From NCBI GenBank assembly GCA_037975125.1, contig JAJQOW010000014.1, positions 3,125,286 through 3,189,285 of the forward strand: 64,000 nucleotides of DNA, in the 5' to 3' direction. Below are positions 40,189 to 60,136 of the stretch, one piece after another (positions within the stretch are counted from its first letter, which is position 1; every line of letters starts with the position of its first letter). Below the pieces are notes generated by a model that was not told the origin of the DNA, did no database searches, and saw only the letters and a list, made by a program, of their open reading frames with translations. A program made the translations under genes and the position numbers. The DNA is from Latrodectus hesperus (Eukaryota; Arthropoda; Arachnida; Araneae; Theridiidae).

Positions 40189-41702
40189 CGTATTAAAATA
40201 ATAGATTCATCACTTCATCACATATGAAAAACAAAGTAATATGAAGTAAAAAAATCAATACAATTTTATAAATGGGTAGATACATGTGTGAGAAAGTAAC
40301 GCACGTAAATAATATGCATAAAACTGTTATGTTAAAAAAATAAAATGATAAATAACATATAAACATTAAGTTAGTGCTTAATAAATAATAAATTTTTCAC
40401 AGTTTTCCTTAATTATTTAATATATTCTATTTGTTAGCGTTTTTAAAAATTTTTGCCTTTATTTTCACACGTTTCTAGAAAAAAAGAAATTCTGTTCGAT
40501 AGTATGGTATTGCTTTGATCCATCAATACTCACTGTTAGAAGTGGACCCCACATACATTCTATCGGATTCAAGTTGAGCTGAATCATGAACAATTAATAA
40601 AATTAACAGCATTATCAAGAAATCATTCAAAAATTTCGTTTACGTACATGAGTGTTATTATATTAAAAAATAAAAAAATGGCTTCCAAAAAGTTCTGATG
40701 GTGAAGAATACATAATTTAAGTTGCTTAAATAATATACACTCAAATAATTTTCCACAAGCATTATATTAAATTTTTCTAGCACATTTGAATTTGATTTGT
40801 ATTTTAATGACAACAGGATTTCGATCATATATGCATCCTTTCATATAATCAACTAACAATAACTCTGATCAATTACTAAACCTAAATTGAATTGTCCTTC
40901 ATCAATAACATCACTTTATTTCGATCTCTTTTTCTAAAGAATAACTTCCTTTGTGTATTTCACTCGTTTTTCCTTCTGATTTTTAATCAAATTTAAGCTA
41001 CTTTCTTTTTTAATGCATTAAGTTTTCATACAATTGATACATTTTGACATGTAGGGACTTGTGTCCAATCAAAGTAGAAAAGCATACATTTTTCAATTTT
41101 CGCTCAGTTATAAAAGTCCATCTTTTTCAAAATCTCTTTAATTTTGAAAAACCATAACAAGGATTTAATTTTTTGATAATGATGTAGTGTTAAATGTTTT
41201 ATCGGTTCATATGTCTACACAATAGATAGTTTAATCATCAATAAGATTAAAGCATGCTATGTATGCAATTATTTTGTAAAAATTTAAAAACTTTGTGGGG
41301 TATTATAAGAATTTGAGAGACTATTTAGCTAAAATATACAATAACAGCTCGCTAAATAAAAAATAACCAAATGTGAGATTTGGTAATATTTCTGTTCTCA
41401 CATATATTCACCAAAAGCATTTAATTGCTTCTTGTAGACTAATATTAGAAAGACATCTCTTAATTAAGCTATTTCACTACAATGGCTCTTAAGCATTTAA
41501 CAATGGCCATGTGACAAATATCAACTGCTTGCATTACATATTTTGGTATTTTCATATTTGAATTTACAGAAAACAAAAAATTATCAATTAAATTTTACCA
41601 AGAAAATTGACAGCAGCTTTTCATTTTTACAGAATATCATATAAAAATATATAGTTATTCAAATATAAATATGAAGTTATTAAAATATATAGTTACTAAA
41701 CT
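40186..41702. other. Gene-free AT-rich DNA
   Basis: No recognised gene or element. Confidence 0.6.
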
Positions 41703-41713
41703 TATATAGTTAT

Positions 41714-42009
41714 GTTGTTGTTACTAATGACACTTGATATTATGCCTTGGCTATGCGAATTTAAGTCAATTGGGAGCGTCTTTCGTTTTAATCAGAGCAC
41801 CATGATGGTGAAAGTACGACTTTGCTCTACACACATGCCATGGGTACCCGTTTATAGGGTAGGCAACCCTTCATACCTCATTCATACAAGAAAAGGACAA
41901 AGACAGGATAGATAGAAAGAGAAAGTACATCCATGCCCGAACCGGGATTCGAACTCAGGTTCTCCTTATCCTCAGTCAGGCACGCTGACAACTAGACAAG
42001 TTGAGTGGC
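41714..42009 (-). mobile_element. tRNA-derived SINE (family 2), copy A
   Basis: The reverse complement starts with a tRNA-like head: CTAGTTGTCAGCGTGCC (A-box region) and GAGTTCGAATCCCGG (B-box, near 41942-41956). A body follows, shared with 58036-58300: ATGGATGTACTTTCTCT, CCTGTCTTTGTCCTTTTCTT and TTGCCTACCCTATAAACGGG. An 11-bp direct repeat, TATATAGTTAT, flanks it at 41703-41713 and 42010-42020, a good target-site duplication for LINE-driven retroposition. A 67-codon open frame inside is incidental. It is transcribed by RNA polymerase III, if at all. Confidence 0.88.
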
Positions 42010-42020
42010 TATATAGTTAT

Positions 42021-43339
42021 TCAAAGTCGTAAATAAATCGCGTACTTGACATATGATTATGAATTTCACAAGAAATAAGTTACGGAAGTTAAATAATATA
42101 ATAATCATAATTCATACTTATTTCATTTTAATTTTTACTTCTAAACTAATACTAAATAAAATGGTTAAGAAATTCTAGCCCACTAGTAAAACATAAGCTG
42201 AGACAGAGTCATTAAAGTAAAGCTAGTGATTGAATTTATATTTGGTTTATTTGACAACTAATATTAATTTACATTTTATATATATTATATTTTTAAATTA
42301 ATTTTGTGTTCACACAAAATGACAAAAATGTTACTAAAACTACATGCTGCATCATTCTTGTACTATTAATCCTGATTTACCACTTTTTAATTCACATAAA
42401 TAAAATATTTATGTTACCAAAATTTGGATATCATTTAAATCGACACCATATTATTATAAATGTTATTACTCACATATATTAAATTGTAAAATTACCTTTC
42501 TTCATTAAAATATGTTTTTTAATGAAAGTATTGTTTTTAAATAAAATGTCAAGTGTAAGCCCTAACGATATATAGTTATAAATAAAATTAGTGTACTTTT
42601 TCTACCTTTTTCTAACATTTTACCATATTTTTTCTGAAAAAAATGAGTTTATCCTGTTAAAAAGACATTGAAATATGATGTTTAGTGTGTTAATTCATAG
42701 TGTACTTAACGAACAAGCGAAATAGGAGTACTTGAGATTAATGTTTAACCCTGATTACTTCTTGGAACGAGGACATTTATATTATTAAAGTAATTATTTG
42801 TCCGTAATTAGATTCTGTAAAATTTTCCATTCACCATTCTTCAGAGGAAGTTTGATTATTCACAAGTGTTATTTGACGTATTTCGTATAGATTTTCTAGA
42901 TAATTGCAGATAATTATTCATTGATGAGTTCTATGATTTTTGTCCTTGACATAAGCAATAAATTTATTTTTCTGTTAATTATTTTCCCTTAACGGATTAG
43001 ATACCATGTATAATATATCAATTTTCTGAAAATTTTGGAAAATACTTCTTCAGAATTGATAATTTTGTTTCCAGAATTGAATTTTCTTCTACAGAATTGA
43101 TAATTCTTTTGTATAATATTATAATTATACAAAATATATCCATCTTTTTTTACATACCTGTATATTTACACATGTCGTAGTGTAAAACGACATAACCACA
43201 CAAACCCTGAGAAAATTGATATGTATATTTTTTTGCACTTTAAATTTACGAGTTTCCTCTTTTCCTTTCAAACTAAGTTGTAATAATATAAAGGAAAGGA
43301 TGTAATAAAAATTGGCACAATGAGACAAGTGCAATAAAG
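42021..43339. other. Gene-free AT-rich DNA
   Basis: No recognised gene. Three imperfect copies of a CAGAATTGATAATT-type word of about 21 bp occur near 43050-43110. Confidence 0.55.
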
Positions 43340-43930
43340 AAATAAATTCTTCCTTTCGGAATGGATGGATGATCTTGAGAAGGAAAATTGCAAGGAAAGT
43401 TTATGTTTTGTTTGTAAATCTGACCAGTAGGGATTGAGGGGAGAGATTTCTGACCTATCCCATAGAAGTATAGGAGGTAGTATGGAACTTTGGAAAACCA
43501 GTGGTGTAAAGAGGAGGGGCTAAGACTAGAATTAAAAACTGCATCTAAAAATGGAGAAGACACGCAGAAGCCCCAGAGAAGCCCAACATAGGAAAGGAGT
43601 CCACGATTGAGGACTGGGTCCTCATTGAGCATGATAAGAAGCTAAAACAATGTTATTTGTAAACGGAGTATAACTGCCCTATCCAGTACGAGCCCTGCCT
43701 CGACTTTCCGGAATGGAGCTGCAGATCTCCGACAAATAGATGAGTATAAGAAGAGACGATAATGTCTGAGGAGAGATACCAGAGAAAAGAGGGAAAGCTC
43801 ATGAGCAATGAGCAAGCCAATTGAGATCCTGAGCCGTTAATGCCATTGACTTTAGAAGATACCACACTGCTACTTCTTAAAGTGGTGAGTCTGATCTGTC
43901 GTTCCTTTTCCGTCTGGTCACACTCTGTTA
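43340..43930. other. Unclassified GC-enriched block, possible LTR or other repeat
   Basis: About 590 bp of distinctly higher G+C and mixed-word sequence with sharp boundaries in AT-rich DNA. The minus strand has 119- and 70-codon open frames, neither with a known motif. The composition, sharp edges and lack of coding motifs resemble a solo LTR or another repeat, but I cannot identify terminal repeats or a target duplication. Confidence 0.35.
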
Positions 43931-48900
<4,970 letters not shown>

Positions 48901-51900
48901 AGTGGTTAAAACGAAAACGTATATCTTTTTTTGTATAAAACTTAAAAAGCAAAAATTATTAATAAGTAACTATTTTTTGTGTAATTGAAAATGATTGAAG
49001 ATATTCCTCAGTATTTTTAGGTTGACTTGGTAAATAACATGAAATTCAAAGAAAAACGGTATCCACAAATTATGATGTTTTAGATTTCTTACGCAGTTTA
49101 ATTAAGAAAGTTGCTCGTCACATTTTCTTGTATATTTATTATTTTCTGTATAATGGAAATTTCTCTTTTTGAATGAGACACAGAAGCTTTTCAAATTTTT
49201 ATTACAGTAAGATAAAATAATGTTAGTAAAAATACATTTTCTCACATTATATTTTTCTTAACACAAACAAATTTTTACTTTATATGAATACATCTATGTA
49301 GTAATTAGTGTGGTGTTTATATGAAAATAAAATGCTTAATTATTTTTCAATTTTTATAATGTTATTTTCAAAAACATTAATAAAAGCTTTTCAATTTATT
49401 CATCTATAAATGTTTTGAGTTTAAACAATTAAACATAACATTAGAAAATTTGCATAACATTGTGAATAAATGTGTGTAATGTTCTTGGTTTATACTATAT
49501 CTGAAAAATTACTTTCACTTTATATTTAAATATTTGGAAAAGTTTTTTAGCCCAAAAAAATTAAATATTTAAAAAATAAGGATTAATTTTCATTTCTGCA
49601 TTATTGTATATGAAAATAAAACTATTTAATGCAAAATACATGTAGATAAACTTGCATTAAAATTGTTCTGTATAAGAAATTTTAACACATTATATTTGCT
49701 GATTGTGTACTTTCTTAATTATGATATTTCTTATATATTTACATTCTAAAACAATATTATAAAATCATTTATTACTTTTACAATTTTTTTCTTTCATATT
49801 AAAAAAACATTATTTAGATATTTTTAACAAGATATTTATTATAAATTAAAGTTGTATTTTAATCGAAAAGAATTCCAAGTGATGGACGAAAAATAAATTG
49901 CTTAAAACACATTTGTTAAGTATTGAATATACTTATTCTCATTAACTCAAAATAATATTCATTTATTATGAATCAATCTGGTGAAATAGAAAATGAATTT
50001 GAAACTCAAAAGAATTTAAATTAAATTTTTTCAATATATGTGACAACCTATTTTTAAGAAAGCTTTTCCTAAGCACTTTAAATTATTTGAGAGAGGAAGA
50101 GAGAGAGATTATTGTGTGCCGTCCTTATTATATATTTACTTTCATCTGGAAATGCATTTTTCTCAATTCTTGAAGTTAAGCACTTTGATAGACCTCATAG
50201 TGATTTAAAATATATATACTGCTATTTAGTAATTTATACTAATAGAAGAGTTGATAATTTGCCTATAAGCTCAGAGGATATGTAACATGAAGGCGAACAA
50301 TTGATATCATTGAACGATAAAAAAAGTTAGCAATGTACTTCAGGCAACGTTATGAAGTCTCATTTATTCCATTTTAAAAGTTACAGAAGTAGAAACTTTA
50401 TGATTATTTAATGCAAGTAAATAAATATTTTTCAAACCCTTTCATAATATTATAATACTTTCAGCACACATAGCAAGGCTGATTTAGATTATTTATATGT
50501 TTCTATAATTCAACAGTCTAAATGAATTAGAAATATATTAAAATTATTAATTTACTTAATTTTTTAGCAGAACTAAAAATATATATTACTTATGCTCTTT
50601 TTTCATAGATAAATTTTGTTTTTTTATTTAAAAGCGCTAAAGCCCAAATTTATTAGCTAAATTAATTTTTTCTACTCGTAACTGAACAACCTTAGATAAA
50701 ATATCACTTGTAACAATACATGAAAATTAACTTCATTTGTAAATCTGAATTGAAATATATATCAGTGCATGTACTAATAAGAAGCTTAAACTGTTACATT
50801 TAATTTATTTCAATGTAAATGGAATATTTGGTTTCACAAGTGTTTACTCGAGTTATTTTTTTAAATATTAATCTAGCGTTTATGAACTGAACTTTAATGT
50901 ATAATTATAAATAAAAACAAAAGAATCTTTACAACTTAATTTGGCAAAATTACTGTACGAAAGAAACTTATTATTTTATAACGAGTTTCTATTGGCTTAT
51001 ATTTAACTTTACATAATATAATATGTAATAAAATGCTAAGAAGCTATTATTACTCAATTAAAAAAATATTTTTATGAAAAGTTCTTGCATTGGTAATATT
51101 TTATTGTATTACAAGTTGCAAAACCTTTATATAATTATCATATATCTCTACTATATAAAGTTTCCTAATAAAAGAGACTTTATCTATAATTGAGAATTGT
51201 TAAGATTGAGAGGAATGAAACAAGGTGAGAAAAAGCAGTTTCACATATGTCTACTTCAACTAGAGTAATCGATAAAATTCCCTTTCATTCCATCTGTAAC
51301 TAAATGGAAACATCTTTAACCACACAGGAAGCCACATGTGCAATGGATTATCTTCCTTGAAACGAAGTCTTGACGTATATACAGGGGATATATGGGAGAA
51401 GCTGTTTGAAACAATACTGTTAATAGTCGAATACTTGTAAAAATTGTAGAGAAAATTAATTTAACACCTCATCCTTTAGTATTCAACTATCTGTGATAAA
51501 AAAAACTTCGCAAGGTTTTAAGGAAAGGAAATGATTAAGTGAAAAATGTTTAAATACTATAGGAGCTATTTATAACTACTGTTGCATAATAAAAAATATA
51601 GTAGTATTAATATGATAAAAACAAAATGATACAAAACCAATTTTGCTTATCAAATCATGAAAGATTGCAGGAAACCTATAAAAATTATCAACTTTATATT
51701 CTCTTTTTTTATATAAGTAAGGTAGAATTTTGGATAGAAAATTTCCAAACAGCAATTTATTTTAAATTTTAAAAATTCTGAAAACAGGAAATTTCAAAAA
51801 TTGCGTTAATAATTCAAATTTAATATCCTTGATTGCATTTCAACTACATTTTATTTTTTGAAAGAATAATTTTATTTTTGTTTTTGTTATTTTGTATTGT

Positions 51901-53834
51901 TAACATTAACATTAATAAACGATTTAATGACTTAACAGATAAATACCTAAATCCGAAGTTAAGTCTGAAAATTTGAATTTAATTATATAGTTCCTTTTTT
52001 AAAAATTATCTCAAATGTTTTCAAAATTCAAATGAAATTTTACGTATAAAAAATGCAAGTATTCTTTTCTATATTATAAGGTCGTTGAAATAGGAGCCGG
52101 CGTACAAAAAAATGTATATAAAATGTGTTAAAACAGTATTATGCTTTAAATATAATGAATATCACAAAATTATATATCAAGAATAAAAATCGAAAAATAT
52201 TATCAAAATTGAAAAAGTAATCATTATTTAAATTGACAGAGGATATATTCTTAAGACTTGAAAAGGTAAACAACAAAAATTTTTATAAGCATTTATTTTT
52301 CTTTTCTTAATATTTATCTATTACTAGATTAGAAAAACATTAATGTTTTAGATTATCATAAATTTACTTAAGGTGAAAAAATTAGGTTTGGTATCGAAAG
52401 ATTACTTTTTTATTTATTTATTTATTTTATAAATTCAGAGCAAGCATTTAATTCTAAATTGATCAGTTTTATGAACGTTAATGAATATTCAATAATGAAT
52501 CTTTTTTTTATAATTATATATTTTTAGATCATCATATAACTAATGTACTATAAGTTTGCCCTGAATTTGTTAACTTTCTTTAATATGGTTTATTTTTACT
52601 CAAATAAATAACACCATATTCCTATAAAAAAGAGCTAGAAATTTAAATATTGTATTAATATATATTATATTTTATAATAAACAATGATTATTTTGCGAGC
52701 TAAAATTTACATAGATTTTAAGAAAATAAATATTTCTTTTCATAATTTGAACAGCTAATTAATTTATTTCTAAGCCACAATATCTCATTTTGAACTTCAT
52801 TTTATTTCTGTAATCAATTTTGTCCCTTTAATATAATTAATCATATTTATGTCATCTATATCTTGTTATCATTAATTCAGATTGTAACAACACAACTAAA
52901 TTTAAACATTCTACGATTTCTATAGTCATATAACTTTAGCATACTATTTCATTTAAATTTTTCAATGTGAATTTTCTTTGTTTTCTTTAACTTTTTTGGT
53001 AACTTTTATTTTTTAAAAAAAGTTTATTTTAAATATATAATGCGTTTATTATATTTTTAAATTTAAATAACACAATCAATCGTATATGGAATATACCATT
53101 TTATGTTTCAAAGATAAACTAGAAAAATTAATTTTTAATTCAAATAAGAAGAGTAAAGTAAATATATAACCACATTTTACAACAAGAAATTCTGTGGTTA
53201 AGATTATTATATTTAAAAATTTATTTTATACCTAATATGGATCACGTTAAAAGATAATTATTTGTAAAACTAACGTATTAATAATTTGCTTATTTTAAAA
53301 ATAAATTTTATAATAAAATAATTATTTTCTGTAGAATAAAAATTTAATTGCTTAGATGGTAGCATTTCCATTTACGAAATTTATTTATTTCAGTCATAAC
53401 TAGTCGATAAAAAATGCCGTCAAAAACAATAAAAACTGAATTAAATTAAGTAAGATGTAAGAAATAATTAGCATAAGCAGGAAAATTATTAAAATTTAAC
53501 TTAGAAAAGAAGGCAAGCTCGTTAGTAATTTAAAAGTACATATGGATTTAAAATTTTTGTGTAATAAAATCGTCTAATTCAATTAGGAACTAACTTTAGA
53601 ACTTAGGAACTAAAATGAAAAATAATAATGTATAAACATGCATTTTATTTCTAAAGCAACAAATTTATAGATTATTAAATTTTAAAGTTGAATCTTGGCG
53701 AAAAAATAATCAGTATTTTAGATATTTGGCGTAAAACTCAGGCTGAGTAGTAGTTTTCAAAGAAAAGTCTCCAAGGAGTGTGCTTTGAGTGATTAAGACC
53801 GATCAATCAAACCACCGATTAGGGGGAAAGCAAA
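48901..53834. other. Gene-free AT-rich DNA
   Basis: A 4.9-kb stretch with no recognised gene, RNA or transposon. A GAGAGAGA-type run lies near 50089-50110. Confidence 0.6.
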
Positions 53835-54022
53835 AATAAGTGGTTTCTACTATGCGAAAATATACGTCGCGGCCGCTTTCGGTGCAAACTCTGCGACGTA
53901 TCTATGCCGTCGCAGGCCGCTTTCGAGCAGGAAAGTTTCGACGTATCCATGCCGTCATGAACCGCTTTTCTACCAGTTTATTGCGACGTAACAGATACGT
54001 CGCGGGCGCTGAGTCGGTTAAA
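53835..54022. repeat. CpG-rich minisatellite, 45-bp unit, about 4 copies
   Basis: Two complete 45-bp units start at CGACGTAT (about 53901 and 53946) and share CGACGTAT(C/T)(C/T)ATGCCGTC and CCGCTTT. A partial unit precedes them and a shorter derivative (CGACGTAACAGATACGTCGC) follows. The block is far richer in G+C and CpG than anything nearby. Since 45 is a multiple of 3, open frames run through it on both strands (66 and 99 codons), but neither has a recognised domain. It ends at CGCTGAGTCGGTTAAA, immediately before the LINE RNase H piece. Confidence 0.8.
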
Positions 54023-54798
54023 AATTTATACAGATGGTAGTAAAGGTGTGGAGGAGTCTCGGGCAGCAGTAGGATGTACATAAACACAGTCTCCGGAGAA
54101 CTAGAATTTAAAATAAGAAACCCAGATAATTGTCCCATGTTTAGATCAGAGATAATAGTCATTAAAAGAGGTCTACAGTATGCAGTAGAGGGGAAAATCA
54201 ATTAAGAGATATCTGGATATTGACTGACAGTCGTGCTTCAACCAGCATCTTTTAAATTGGAGCACTGATGAAGATCAAAGTAGCCTGGACATACTAAATC
54301 TTCTTGAGAAACACACAGTGCATTGCCAATGGATCCCTTTATACGGGGGAGTAGAGGAAAATAAAGAGCGGATTTCTTTGCCAGATCGACGTCAGAGAAG
54401 GGAGTAAACCCAGGAGGAGTGCTCACATCTAGTGAGATTTCTTCCCTGGCAAAAACTTAATTCAATAAGATTATGAAAATTCTTCCCAACCATCCATGGT
54501 ATATCGCCAAAAGACCTGTTGATACCTTCAATCTTAGACCAAGATCTTATCAAATTGCCTTTTCCCGCTATTTAAGTGCGCACACGAAAGGAATCACCTT
54601 TCACCTTGCCCAAATGACATTTCCAGACTGTCCTTGGGGTTCCATCAATATGGCCTCCCCTGGTCATATCTTTACCTGCCTAAATTTTAAAAAAGACGAT
54701 ATCCTTCGGGAACCATCATATTTTTCAGACATTTTAGATATTTTTGGTTTTATGGGGGTTGTCTTGCCTAGCTAGACAAAACTGACATAAGTAACAAC
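54023..54798 (+). pseudogene. LINE ORF2 3' piece: RNase H and C-terminal domain
   Basis: Plus-strand reading gives YTDGSKGVE at 54027 (first RNase H Asp), MFRSEIIVIKRGLQYA near 54140 (Glu) and LTDSRAS near 54224 (Asp). A tail follows including SYQIAFSRYLSAHTKG (near 54540) and SPGHIFTCLNF (near 54660), the cysteine/histidine C-terminal segment of Jockey/I-group ORF2 proteins. Two in-frame stops and a frame change between the RNase H and the 100-codon C-terminal frame (54473-54775) show it is dead. It may be the 3' half of the LINE at 46743-48900 or a separate copy; there is no overlap that would decide. Confidence 0.82.
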
Positions 54799-54813
54799 AT
54801 ATATATATATATA

Positions 54814-54888
<75 letters not shown>
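54799..54888. repeat. (TA)n-(GT)n microsatellite
   Basis: A short TA run (54799-54814) followed by about 74 bp of GT with one GA step, directly after the LINE 3' piece. Confidence 0.95.
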
Positions 54889-54890
<2 letters not shown>

Positions 54891-55110
54891 CAATGTTTTT
54901 CCAAAATGGACATATATGGTTTGTGTATGCAAAAAGCAATTTTCTTATGTATGTAAAAAAATTTGGAAAAAATTGTTTTTGAAATTGCAGTAGAATTTAA
55001 AATACGCTGGTAATTTTTACTTTTATGATATTTATTTTTCTGTCGTAAGAAAATTTCAGATACGTATAATGAAATTTATATTTTCCTTTTGAGATAAGTT
55101 ACATTATTAG

Positions 55111-55945
55111 ATGAATCACTTAGATGATTTTATGCGTGGACGAATTATTGGAAAGATCGAAGAAGGGCGAAAAATAACAGATGTTGCCAGGGAGTTCGAC
55201 ATCGCTCACCGCGTTGTTTCATGGCTGTGGAAGTCATTTAAAACGACTGGAATGTGTAGTAGGTGGCAGGGGGAGGTCGTGTTGGAAGTACGACGCCTGC
55301 AGAAGACCGATATATCGTCTTATCAGCAAAAAGGAATAGAAGCACCACAGCTCAGCAGGTGGCAAATCAGTTTCTTGTTGCCTCAGGAAAGCAGATCTCC
55401 TGAAAAACTGTTGCCAGACGTTTGAGGGGAGGAGGACTATACGGCCGCAGACCTGTAGTGTGCGCCCCATTCACTAGACAGCACCGTACTGTCCGTTTGC
55501 AATAGGTGTCGTGAGCATCGCAATTGGACTGAACAGGACTGGGTATGCATACTATTCTCAGATGAGAGTAGGTTCAATATGTCATCGGATTGTAGACGCC
55601 AACTGATCTGTCGCGAGAGTGGTACTGTTTATCGTTCAGAAAATATACAGGAAAGGGACCAATACCCGACATGCAGTGTCATGGTGTGGACCGGCATCAT
55701 GATCAATGGCCCCACGCCCCTACATGTGGTTGCGAATTCGACTATTACGTACCAACGATATATTAATGAAGTTCTACTTCCTGATGTTAGTCTTTTCCGT
55801 GGTGCTGTCGGTGATAAATTTTTTTATGTCCGACAACGCAACATGTCATCGAACACTCGCTGTTCAGGATTGTCTAGACAGCGAAGGTATTCAACGCCTC
55901 GTATGGCCATCACGTTCTTATCCTAACTACAAAGCGAATGATTAA
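55111..55945 (+). pseudogene. Tc1-type transposase, truncated and frameshifted
   Basis: Starts MNHLDDFMRGRIIGKIEEGRK, the N-terminal helix-turn-helix of Tc1-family transposases, then VAREFDIAHRVVSWLWKSF as part of the same DNA-binding region. The frame then breaks repeatedly (about 55255 and 55425). The catalytic part resumes with LFSDESRFNMS near 55553 (first Asp), VMVWTGIMINGPTPLHVV near 55680 and MSDNATCHRT near 55827 (second Asp, in a third frame). Homology stops at RLVWPSRS near 55910, so the third acidic residue and C-terminus are missing. Composition is markedly more G+C rich than the surroundings. I found no inverted repeats; the left limit may lie just after the GT run at 54888. Confidence 0.88.
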
Positions 55946-58035
<2,090 letters not shown>

Positions 58036-58300
58036 TGCCGATCAACTTGTCTAGTGGTCAGATTGCCTGACTACGGATAAGGTGGTCCTGGGTTCAAATC
58101 CCGGTTCGGGAATGGATGTACTTTCTCTCCCTATCCTGTCTTTGTCCTTTTCTTGTGTGAATGAGGTGAGAATTGTTGCCTACCCTATAAACGGGTCCTT
58201 ATGGCATGTATGTACTGAGGAAGTTGGACTCCACACCAAAATATGTTTCATTTGGAAAAATGGAGCATCGGACCGATTACAAATCCCTTATGAAATTTCC
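58036..58300 (+). mobile_element. tRNA-derived SINE (family 2), copy B
   Basis: The tRNA-like head has an A-box TAGTGGTCAG near 58052 and a B-box GGTTCAAATCC at 58091-58101, followed by CCGGTTCGGG. The body is shared with copy A on the other strand at 41714-42009, including CCTATCCTGTCTTTGTCC and TTGCCTACCCTATAAACGGG. Beyond about 58230 the two copies diverge, so the 3' limit is uncertain. The head keeps both promoter boxes, but the leading stem does not look like a functional tRNA. A 74-codon open frame across it is incidental. Confidence 0.85.
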
Positions 58301-59669
58301 TGTTAAAAATCATTTAATAAGAGACATCAAAAAGGAAATTAAAAATAAAAATCAGAAGTAAATTTGACTGTAGAAAAATTACACAAGATGTAAAAAGTTA
58401 ATATAATCATAATACATTGTTTTTTTCCAAGATTTTTCAGAAATGGTATTGTAAATTATATTGAAAAAGCTTTTCAATTCAATAATGTTCTGTAAAACGG
58501 TTAAAAAATAAACTGTGTCAGGATTTTTTTATTAATGGTAATATTTTAACACATGAGGTTTATCTTATACTCCCACAATATTCAGAATATTGTGGGAAAT
58601 GCAAGGATACTTATGTATGTTTATATGTGAAATATCATATATTGAAATAAAACATATACAAATTATTTGAGAAAGAAATGCTCTATATGAAATATTCATT
58701 TTCATATACTGACAAATCCCTTTAAACATATAATGACTTGTCTCTGTTATTTTTCTCTTTAGCATTGTAAAATCCTATAAGTAAATTCTCTGAAAGTATG
58801 TTCTTGAACATTTTAATACATGATTCTGTGTTGTGGTTATTTTTATTTAGCAGTCAAATTATTAGCTCTCTGGACCTAGACCAAGTTCGACTTATGTTCC
58901 ATTTTCTATTTGTTCATGGATGTAGTTTTCATTGTAGGTTTCAGTCAAATTAGTCTAGTAATATAAACTTGAAGTGTCATAATAATTCAATTACTTTTGA
59001 CAAAGTAATGCGCTAGCTCAAAAATTATACTCATGCAATAATTCCCATGGATTAGTTTGTTCAATATTTGTACCAACACTCAGGTTTTACTTCAAGAGCA
59101 TGCTTATCACAATGATGGCGACAAAGTATTTGGCAAAATGTTTCAAAGAGACTTCAGTGGTTGGTCATACGCCCATGTAGCTAATAAGGAAGCATTCTAA
59201 AGTTAATTAGTGTCTGTTTACAGTAAACAGTGTACTTCAAGCACCAGAGTGTATAGTTAAGTAATCAACAATTTTTAAGTATTGTCGCTAGATAGAAGAT
59301 AATATATAATGTGCACTATGAATATTAAAGATATATTTTCTTTTTAGATATACTAAAAATATACTACATTTTAGTTTAAAATTATACTTCATTACTTGTA
59401 AAATCCCTTTCAAAAATGCATGGAAATGGAGTTTCACAATTATTAAAAATCCTGCGATTGTATATTTTTCTGCTTAAGAATGTATTTAATATGAATTCCA
59501 TCCATAATTTAGAAAATTCAATGTATTTATATAATGTATTGTATAAGAACTTGTTGTGGTGTTTCCTAGTAATTATTGAAGCATATATTTAATATAAATT
59601 ATGTTTAATCTTTATTGCTTACAGATACATAGAAAATGTGTTTGTGCATTATTAAAATAGTTATATATA
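58301..59669. other. Gene-free AT-rich DNA with two palindromes
   Basis: No gene recognised. A perfect 12-bp-arm palindrome (TCCCACAATATT / AATATTGTGGGA, centre CAG) is at 58571-58597. CTGTTTACAGTAAACAG, an 8-bp-arm palindrome of two inverted GTAAACA words, is at 59214-59230. Confidence 0.55.
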
Positions 59670-59967
59670 CAGGGTGATTATAAAAAAACTTTGCCAACAT
59701 CTGCACTTCTAGCGTCCATTCTATTTAACCGATCAAGATGATATTTCAAATATAGTTCTTTTGAGATATGCGCTCGAGATTCTGTGAATGGCAACACAGT
59801 GGCCCTCGCGGTTACAGTTATAGTGACAGAAACTCGAAATTTTCGAATGGCAACGTCTACTTTTTACCATCGCAAAATGTTCAGCACATGCGAAAACCCT
59901 AAATAGCGTTGAAACGGTACCGATATGTCTAAAAACGGACGTGTTCTGCAAACACAAAAAGAGTTCT
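59670..59967 (+). repeat. Left terminal inverted repeat (~298 bp)
   Basis: Pairs with 61305-61600. It is far longer than the roughly 30-bp repeats of classical mariners. A minus-strand open frame runs through it, matched by the mirror frame in the right arm. Confidence 0.92.
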
Positions 59968-60077
59968 GAAAACCGGCCAATAAAACACGATCTGGGCGCA
60001 CGCAATAAATTTGCATGTGACAGAGTCAAGAAACCAATCACAGAACGCCAGTCGCCAGATATTCAGCGTAGGAAACC

Positions 60078-60084
60078 TATAAAA
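60078..60084 (+). promoter_or_regulatory. Candidate TATA box of the transposase gene
   Basis: TATAAAA lies 53 nt before the ATG at 60137, in an otherwise balanced-composition leader, so transcription could start around 60108. Placed by sequence only. Confidence 0.45.
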
Positions 60085-60136
60085 TACCAAGCGGGTATGC
60101 GAAGTCGTCATTCGGGAACTCGCACATGCTGACGAT

